Assembly (NCBI RefSeq): GCF_000701405.1
Contig: NZ_JNIV01000138.1
Span: 1 to 9,223 of the forward strand
Reading direction: 5' to 3'
DNA from: Deinococcus marmoris DSM 12784
GTDB taxonomy: Bacteria; Deinococcota; Deinococci; Deinococcales; Deinococcaceae
Length of the DNA: 9,223 nt
Shown here one piece after another: positions 5,298-9,223 of the stretch. The translations under genes were made by a program, and so were the position numbers. Position 1 is the first letter of the stretch; every line of letters starts with the position of its first letter. The notes under the pieces are model-generated. The model saw only the letters and a program-made list of their open reading frames with translations, was not told the origin of the DNA and did not search any database.

Positions 5298-6362
5298 TCA
5301 CTCCACTTCTTCAGCCGCGATCAACGCGGCCTTGCGGGTGCTGGTGTCGAGTTTGGCGTAGACGGCGGAGGTGGCGATGGAGGCGTGGCCCAGCACATCG
5401 GCCACAACGTGCAGATCTCTGGTTGCCCGGTAGAGGCGCGTGCCCGCCGTGCGGCGGAGTGCATGAACGCCGCGTAGTGTTTCATCCAGTCCCAGCATCT
5501 GGCCGTACATGGAGACGACGGCGTACAGCCCCCGGCTCGAGAGGCGGCGGCCCCGCGCGGCGGGCTGGAAAGAGATCAGCAACGCGCCGTGGTCCTCCTG
5601 ACCCGAGATCACGGCGCGGCGGGCAGTCAGCCAGGTCTGCAGAGCTGCCAGCGTCCCGGGCGGAACGTCGACCGTGCGTGCCTTGCGGCCCTTGCCCTGC
5701 CTGACCCGCAACCGGGCGGCGCGCAGGTCGAGGTCCGCAACGTCCAGATGCACCATCTCGTCCAGGCGCAGGCCCAGCCGCGCGCCGAGCATCAGGATGG
5801 CCACGTCGCGCGCTCCGTGCCCGGGCGTGCGGCGGTGGGTGTGGGGCAGCGCCAGCAGTTCGTCCAGGAGCGAAGTCGGCAGCGCACCCTTGCGTTCGTG
5901 GGCGGCCGTGCGCGCGCGGGGTGCGCGAACCTCGCGCGTGGGATCATCGTCCAGCACGTCCGCCCAGACCAGCGCGCGGGTCATGGCCCGGACGCCGTAC
6001 AGGTAGGTCCGGGCGCTGTCGGCGGACAGATGCTCATCCGTGGGCCGGGCATGCCGGGTGCGCGGATGACGCGGACGGGTGCGAAGGTCAAGCAGGTACT
6101 GCTCGATCTGCTCGGAGGTCAACTGGTTGAGGGCCACGGTCTGCGTCTCGCTCCAGCACCACCCCAGGAAATCGCGGACGGCGAGGTGATAGCTCCGCAG
6201 GGTGCGTGGGCTGGTATCGGAACCCGCGACGCCCTTGAGCCGGACATGGTAGGTCACCAGTTCACATACCGCCGCGACGTCCTGCTTTTGGAGGGCCTGA
6301 AGGGCTTGCCCCCGGCGTGCGTTGGCGTGGGTCCAGCGGGAGGCCAGAACGAGCTGGGTCAT
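5298..6362 (-). CDS. Tyrosine recombinase (XerC/D- or TnpI-like), probable plasmid resolvase
   Basis: 354 residues. An N-terminal core-binding domain (about 30-150) contains S-P-R-T-L-R-S-Y-H-L-A-V-R-D-F-L. The catalytic domain follows with the full active-site set: Arg199 in G-L-R-L-D-E, Lys224 in Q-G-K-G-R-K, His300 and Arg303 in H-A-L-R-R-T-A-G-T, His326 in V-L-G-H-A-S, and nucleophile Tyr335 in S-A-V-Y-A-K-L. The enzyme would cut and exchange strands at paired core sites. Its likely substrate is the 11-6-11 inverted repeat at 6374-6401, immediately upstream and overlapping its promoter. Together with repA and parA this fits a system that resolves plasmid multimers; a TnpI-like recombinase left by a Tn3-type transposon is an alternative. 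The ATG at 6362 has no Shine-Dalgarno, but a -10 box ends 6 nt before it, fitting a leaderless transcript. All catalytic residues are present, so it is probably functional. Confidence 0.92.
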   Translation of the reverse strand: MTQLVLASRWTHANARRGQALQALQKQDVAAVCELVTYHVRLKGVAGSDTSPRTLRSYHLAVRDFLGWCWSETQTVALNQLTSEQIEQYLLDLRTRPRHPRTRHARPTDEHLSADSARTYLYGVRAMTRALVWADVLDDDPTREVRAPRARTAAHERKGALPTSLLDELLALPHTHRRTPGHGARDVAILMLGARLGLRLDEMVHLDVADLDLRAARLRVRQGKGRKARTVDVPPGTLAALQTWLTARRAVISGQEDHGALLISFQPAARGRRLSSRGLYAVVSMYGQMLGLDETLRGVHALRRTAGTRLYRATRDLHVVADVLGHASIATSAVYAKLDTSTRKAALIAAEEVE

Positions 6363-6368
6363 GTTCGA

Positions 6369-6397
6369 AGTTTAGTGTTGCTTACAGCACTAAGCAA
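6369..6397 (-). promoter_or_regulatory. Leaderless promoter of the tyrosine recombinase gene
   Basis: Read on the minus strand, TTGCTT (complement of 6392-6397) and TAAACT (complement of 6369-6374) are spaced by exactly 17 bp. The -10 box ends 6 nt before the ATG at 6362, so the transcript would begin at or very near the start codon. Both elements touch the recombinase core site, so recombinase binding should block the promoter. Confidence 0.55.
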
Positions 6398-6401
6398 CAC
6401 C
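6374..6401. other. Dif-like recombination core site candidate (11-6-11)
   Basis: The arms AGTGTTGCTTA (6374-6384) and TAAGCAACACC (6391-6401) flank the 6-bp spacer CAGCAC; ten bases of each arm (6375-6384 and 6391-6400) are perfect inverted complements. XerCD dif sites and TnpI core sites have this architecture, with 11-bp binding arms, a 6-bp central region and TTA/TAA at the inner arm ends. It sits just upstream of a complete tyrosine recombinase gene. Confidence 0.68.
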
Positions 6402-6696
6402 AAGTCAGCTTTGGACTTGGCTGGCCCAGTCCAAGAGGACCTGCTGAAACGGCTGTGTTGCCTGAACCAGGCTGGGCGTGAGCTGACTTCTTTCGACTGC
6501 GCCTGAGTCGGGGTCATGGCGTGAGGACTGACCTTTAAGCCCAGCGGCACCTCAGTCATCCCCTCCGCAGAAGCCGCCACCGCCAGATCAAGGCTCAAGC
6601 CCGCCAGAGGCCTCACCCTGACCCGGCCAGGTTTCTGGGTTCGGCTCAGGTTAATCCCCTATGAGCCGCTTAAACGGTGTGGAAACGGATGGCAGA
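6402..6696. other. Gene-free segment with inverted repeats, possible accessory sequences
   Basis: No recognisable gene. Next to the core site are CCAAGTC (6400-6406) with its inverted copy GACTTGG (6414-6420), and TTGGACT (6411-6417) with AGTCCAA (6429-6435). GTGTTGCCTG (6455-6464) matches the core left arm at 8 of 10 bases in the same orientation. TTCGACTGCGCC (6492-6503) repeats half of the 719-742 palindrome. An inverted pair CGGCTCA / TGAGCCG spans 6642-6668. An 85-codon minus-strand frame covers this part but looks non-coding. Confidence 0.4.
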
Positions 6697-7137
6697 TCAG
6701 CTCGCCCCGATGGTCTGAGCTTCAACATTCAGATTTGGAGCTCCCCGCTCGGACAGGGCCACCCACGCCCAGGCCAGCGCCATCAGCAGGGTAACGCTAC
6801 CTGCCACCGTGAAGAAGAGGGACGCCGGGTAGCGGTCCACCACAGGAGAAATCGCCAGCAGCGTGACCGGCATGCCCAGTGTGGCGACGGTCATCAACAC
6901 GCTGAAGGTGCGGCCCAGGAAAGCGGGCGGCACCATCTGCTACATCAGGGTGATGATGGGCGTGTTGACGGTGGCAACGGCAACACCCATCAGCGCGCCG
7001 ACACCCAGCAGCGCAGGCGGCGCCGCAAACTGGATCAGCAAAAAGAGTGATCCTCCCAGCAAAGCCAGCCCCAGCGTGACCGTGCGCCGGAGTGGCAGCC
7101 GTGAGCCGAACTGTCTTGTGTACCGTTCAGCAGAATC
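6697..7137 (-). pseudogene. C-terminal remnant of an MFS transporter, with an in-frame stop
   Basis: Minus-strand translation gives membrane-helix-rich sequence typical of the last third of a major facilitator protein. Segments include V-T-L-G-L-A-L-L-G-G-S-L-F-L-L, L-G-V-G-A-L-M-G-V-A-V-A-T-V, the loop V-P-P-A-F-L-G-R-T-F-S-V-L, and F-T-V-A-G-S-V-T-L-L-M-A-L-A-W-A-W. The frame is open from 7137 but broken by TAG at 6940-6942 between T-L-M and Q-M-V-P-P; similarity continues past it in the same frame, so it is a nonsense mutation rather than two genes. Only about 145 codons remain of the usual 400 or so, and the 5' two-thirds are missing beyond 7137. The loop resembles drug-efflux MFS proteins, but the substrate cannot be told. 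It is not expected to function. Confidence 0.78.
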
Positions 7138-7151
7138 TCAAAACGGCTGAG

Positions 7152-7201
7152 AGTCCTATTTTTCAGGCACGCGACTTGCGCGTGGTCTGAAAAGCAGGAC
7201 T
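7152..7201. repeat. Strong 50-nt hairpin between the MFS remnant and the small membrane-protein gene
   Basis: Three stacked stems, AGTCCT/AGGACT (7152-7157, 7196-7201), TTTTCAG/CTGAAAA and CACGCG/CGCGTG (7168-7173, 7179-7184), close on the loop ACTTG with tiny bulges. It lies about 29 nt past the stop of the minus-strand gene at 7230-7481 and may end that transcript, but no T-tract follows on either strand, so it is not a classic terminator. A transposon end or recombination scar is also possible. Confidence 0.6.
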
Positions 7202-7229
7202 TTGGAGGACTCTGAAGAAGGGGATTGCT

Positions 7230-7481
7230 TCAGCGCCGATCGGTGGCCGTGGTGCTCGTCGGGTGAGCCCGATCGTCTCTCCGCCGCAGACCAGCCAGGC
7301 CCGCCAGGCCGAGCAGGCCCAGCCAGCCCCAGTCAAAGCCGTCATCCGTATTGACCGGAGTCGATGTCGTCGTACCTGTGGTGGTGTCAGTGGTCCCTGT
7401 CGTGGTGTCGGTCTGGGCGAAGGCCGATACGGGCGCAAGCAGCAGGGAAAGTAATAGCGTGGACTGAGCAAATCGTTTCAT
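7230..7481 (-). CDS. Small secreted/membrane protein with WGxxGxxG-like C-terminal anchor
   Basis: 83 residues. The start M-K-R-F-A-Q is chosen over an ATG 24 bases upstream because GGAGGT lies 6 nt before it and the protein then opens with a standard signal peptide: K-R, a Leu-rich core, and cleavage after A-F-A. A Thr/Gly-rich linker with the near repeat D-T-T-T-G-T-T-D-T-T-T-G-T follows, then the tail D-W-G-W-L-G-L-L-G-L-A-G-L-A-G-L-R-R-R-D. That tail, a Trp-Gly motif, a Gly/Leu-rich membrane helix and an Arg cluster, is like the WGxxGxxG and MYXO-CTERM-type sorting or anchoring tails. About 14 polar residues follow the Arg cluster, which is slightly unusual. It would be exported and held in the cytoplasmic membrane; its function is unknown. 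The gene stands alone. Confidence 0.78.
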   Translation of the reverse strand: MKRFAQSTLLLSLLLAPVSAFAQTDTTTGTTDTTTGTTTSTPVNTDDGFDWGWLGLLGLAGLAGLRRRDDRAHPTSTTATDRR

Positions 7482-7633
7482 AAGTAGACCTCCAGGGCAG
7501 ACCAACTAGGACTAACGTTCTCTAGCAAAGGGAGAATGACACGCCTCTTCAGAACTTTGCCTAATGGACTCATTCAGTAAACATTCATACAGTCTTTAAT
7601 ATTTTCGGCCCGCAGAACATTGAGAAGGGAGGA
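7482..7633. promoter_or_regulatory. Divergent intergenic region with a possible plus-strand promoter
   Basis: The minus-strand gene's Shine-Dalgarno GGAGGT is the complement of 7488-7493. On the plus strand TAATAT (7597-7602) could be a -10 box with a poor -35 (TTCAGT, 7573-7578), leading to GGGAGG (7628-7633) just before an ATG at 7634. The frame from that ATG starts M-T-P-S-R-I-R-D-P-D-E-D-E-D-E-G-P and soon runs out of phase across the IS66 fragment, so it may be the stub of an interrupted gene. Low certainty. Confidence 0.35.
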
Positions 7634-7671
7634 ATGACGCCGAGCCGAATTAGAGATCCGGATGAAGATGA

Positions 7672-8763
7672 AGACGAAGGGCCTCGCCTATTGGTCTGGT
7701 CTCAGGAGTCACTCCAGTCCATGACCTGCCGGAGCTTCGCTTTCAGGTCACCGAGTACCGCGCGGACGTCAAGGTCTGCCTTGGATGCGCACACCCTCAA
7801 CACGCTCCATTTCCGAATCACGTCCCTGGTCAGGTCCAGTATGGTCCTCGCATCCATGGACTGGCGGTGTATTTGAACGCCGCGCACTTTGTCCCCCTGG
7901 AGCGCACGTCAGACATCCTCGAAGCGCTATGCGGGGTGCGTCCCAGTGACGGTACCGTCGTCCTGAACCTCCAACTGGCCGCTGACCGTCTGACTGACTT
8001 CGAAACGCAGCTGAAGGTCGCGCTCGGGCCTGTTCTACATGCCGACGAGACCGGGAGCAAGGTGAATGGGAAGCTCCAATGGATGCACGTGGTGAGCTGC
8101 GCGCAGCTCACCACGTACGGTCACTATCCGAAGTGGGGCTTCGCTGCACTGGAAGCCATGAACGTCCTGCCGCAGTTCAAGGGCGTCGTGGTGCACGACG
8201 CCTGGGGAACGTACTTCCAGCTTCTTGGTCAGCATGCCCTGTGTGGCGCTTACCTCTTGCGCGAACTGCGCGGTCTGGCCGAGCACCATGGTCAGGTGTG
8301 GGCGGGAGAGCTCCGGGACGCGCTGCGTGCGGTGTGTCACCAGCAAAAGGAGGGCACGCTGACCCCGAAGATCACGATGGACTTCGAGGTGAGCTTTAAT
8401 GCGCTGCTCCAGGCTGGTTTGGACGCCAATCCCCCAGCGGCTTTGGTCCCTGGGCGACAAGGCCGGACGAAACAGACACCGGGCCGGAACTTGGCCCCGA
8501 GGTGCCAGCAGCACCGCCTCGCAGTGCTGCGCTTCCTGCACGACGAAGGCGTCCCCTTCGACAACAATCAGGCCGAACGAGACGTCAGACCATGGTGCGT
8601 CAAACGTAAGGTTTCCGGAGGATTCCGATCTGACGAAGACGGCCAGCATTTTGCCGGCGTCCGGAGCTATATTTCGACGCTCCATAAGCACGGATTGAAC
8701 GTCTGGCATGGCCTCGTCAGCGTGTTTCGCGATGACGTCATCCTGCCCAATTTCTCCTGTTGA
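7672..8763 (+). pseudogene. IS66-family transposase TnpC, N-terminally truncated
   Basis: A continuous frame runs from just after a TGA at 7669 to TGA at 8761-8763. Recognisable IS66 sequence begins near 7717: V-H-D-L-P-E-L-R-F, then the zinc-ribbon part V-C-L-G-C, and Y-G-P-R-I-H-G-L-A-V-Y-L-N. The DDE catalytic residues are present: Asp in L-H-A-D-E-T-G (about 8044), Asp in V-V-H-D-A-W-G-T-Y-F (about 8197), and Glu in D-N-N-Q-A-E-R-D-V-R-P (about 8575), followed by W-C-V-K-R-K-V-S-G-G-F. The first start codon in frame is GTG at 7867, after the zinc-ribbon motif, so no normal translation start remains. About 100-150 N-terminal residues and the accessory genes tnpA and tnpB are missing, so this is a fragment, although the catalytic part is undamaged. 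Family assignment is confident. Confidence 0.88.
8087..8116. repeat. Perfect 30-bp palindrome inside the IS66 coding sequence
   Basis: ACGTGGTGAGCTGCG is followed directly by its exact reverse complement CGCAGCTCACCACGT. It encodes part of H-V-V-S-C-A-Q-L-T-T-Y, an ordinary IS66 segment, so the symmetry overlies normal protein sequence. It may be chance, a cruciform, or the result of gene conversion between strands. Confidence 0.75.
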
Positions 8764-8980
8764 GCAGTTACCAATAAAGCTTTAGAGCATTTGTCGAAAT
8801 AGTTGTCAGGCTGAGCGAAGCCGGGACGTCTCCAAGAGCATCACCAGACACTCCAGCTTCATTCAGAACGGTGCATCTTCAGTACTGGACAACTTGATGT
8901 TGACAGTGTTCTGAACGGCATTTTTGCCGTTTGGGCATTTGATCGTAGTCTGAAACGGCAGTAGGCGGCTTCCTGAAGCT
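8764..8980. other. Junction between the IS66 fragment and the left end of an IS4-type element
   Basis: No gene. TTGACA occurs at 8900-8905 without a convincing -10. A perfect hairpin AACGGCA-TTTT-TGCCGTT lies at 8914-8931, and CTGAACGGCA (8911-8920) recurs nearly exactly as CTGAAACGGCA (8950-8960). The left tip of the IS4-type element probably lies near 8875-8915 but cannot be fixed without its right end. Confidence 0.4.
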
Positions 8981-9223
8981 GTGAAACAAGAAGAAGCCGC
9001 CCAGATCGACGCTATCAAGTTCGTCCAGCTCCTGAAAGAGCGCTTCCCCTTCTTGCGCCGCGATACCCTGCAACGTGCCCAGGATGCGATATGTGCGCTG
9101 ATTGAGCAGCGCTCCACCAATCAGCAGCAGTGGTCCCAGGCCATGCCTGGGACTGGCTCCCCAGAAGCCAAGAAAAAGCGTCTGGGACGGTGTATACAGG
9201 ATCCGCAACTGGACAGCGATTTC
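8981..9223 (+). CDS. IS4-family-like transposase, N-terminal part, cut by window edge
   Basis: 81 codons are visible and the frame is still open at 9223. The protein begins K-Q-E-E-A-A-Q-I-D-A-I-K-F-V-Q-L-L-K-E-R-F-P and continues with R-D-T-L-Q-R-A-Q-D-A-I-C-A-L-I-E-Q-R-S and G-S-P-E-A-K-K-K-R-L-G-R-C-I-Q-D-P-Q-L-D-S. This is the helical N-terminal domain that precedes the DDE core in IS4-type transposases of Deinococcus. GTG at 8981 is the only start, since an in-frame TGA lies at 8952. No clear Shine-Dalgarno is visible. The catalytic residues lie outside the window, so intactness cannot be judged. The family is recognised from overall resemblance; transposase is firmer than IS4. Confidence 0.72.
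   Translation, partial: MKQEEAAQIDAIKFVQLLKERFPFLRRDTLQRAQDAICALIEQRSTNQQQWSQAMPGTGSPEAKKKRLGRCIQDPQLDSDF

Noticed and set aside
5589..6506. 305-codon plus-strand frame opposite the recombinase
   Set aside because: GC-rich antisense shadow; the minus strand has the complete catalytic set of a tyrosine recombinase.
6359..6616. 85-codon minus-strand frame overlapping the recombinase ATG as ATGA
   Set aside because: No domain and no good ribosome site; it runs through the core site, promoter and repeats, so the overlap is probably chance.
8035..8709. 224-codon minus-strand frame opposite IS66
   Set aside because: Antisense to conserved DDE motifs; no independent support.

Overview
The window looks like part of a Deinococcus plasmid or megaplasmid. 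This is inferred from the RepA-type initiator with iterons, GC-rich coding DNA, promoter -10 boxes lying directly upstream of start codons (leaderless style), a WGxxGxxG-type tail protein, and IS families common in that genus. No rRNA, tRNA or CRISPR array was found.

Layout. Positions 1-507 hold the 3' part of a TetR-family regulator. Positions 508-1450 have no convincing gene but contain a perfect 24-bp palindrome (719-742), a short element with both hairpin ends of an IS200/IS605 transposon but no transposase (about 931-1150), and one decayed iteron. Positions 1459-1751 hold nine iterons with the 15-bp core CGCTACCTTTGAGTC/T. An AT-rich segment and a probable leaderless promoter lead into repA (1853-3160). 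Together these form the replication origin.

The maintenance block follows. It has a very AT-rich segment (about 3230-3470), an intact IS200/IS605 single-tyrosine transposase element (about 3477-4059), and on the minus strand a short ParA ATPase whose stop overlaps the start of a ribbon-helix-helix partner. This resembles a type Ib partition cassette. An 11-bp motif, TATTTGTGTGA, recurs around it and is a candidate centromere/operator element. Next is a minus-strand tyrosine recombinase (5298-6362). Its promoter overlaps a dif-like 11-6-11 inverted repeat (6374-6401), which suggests a multimer-resolution module that controls itself.

The right third (6400-9223) is mostly wreckage and cargo: the C-terminal remnant of an MFS transporter with an in-frame amber codon, a strong imperfect hairpin, a small secreted or membrane WGxxGxxG-like protein, an N-terminally truncated IS66 TnpC with a 30-bp perfect palindrome inside its reading frame, and the start of an IS4-type transposase cut by the window edge.

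Taken together, RepA with iterons would start replication, ParA with its RHH partner would segregate copies, and the recombinase with its core site would resolve dimers. Insertion elements have accumulated at the edges of this backbone and inside it.
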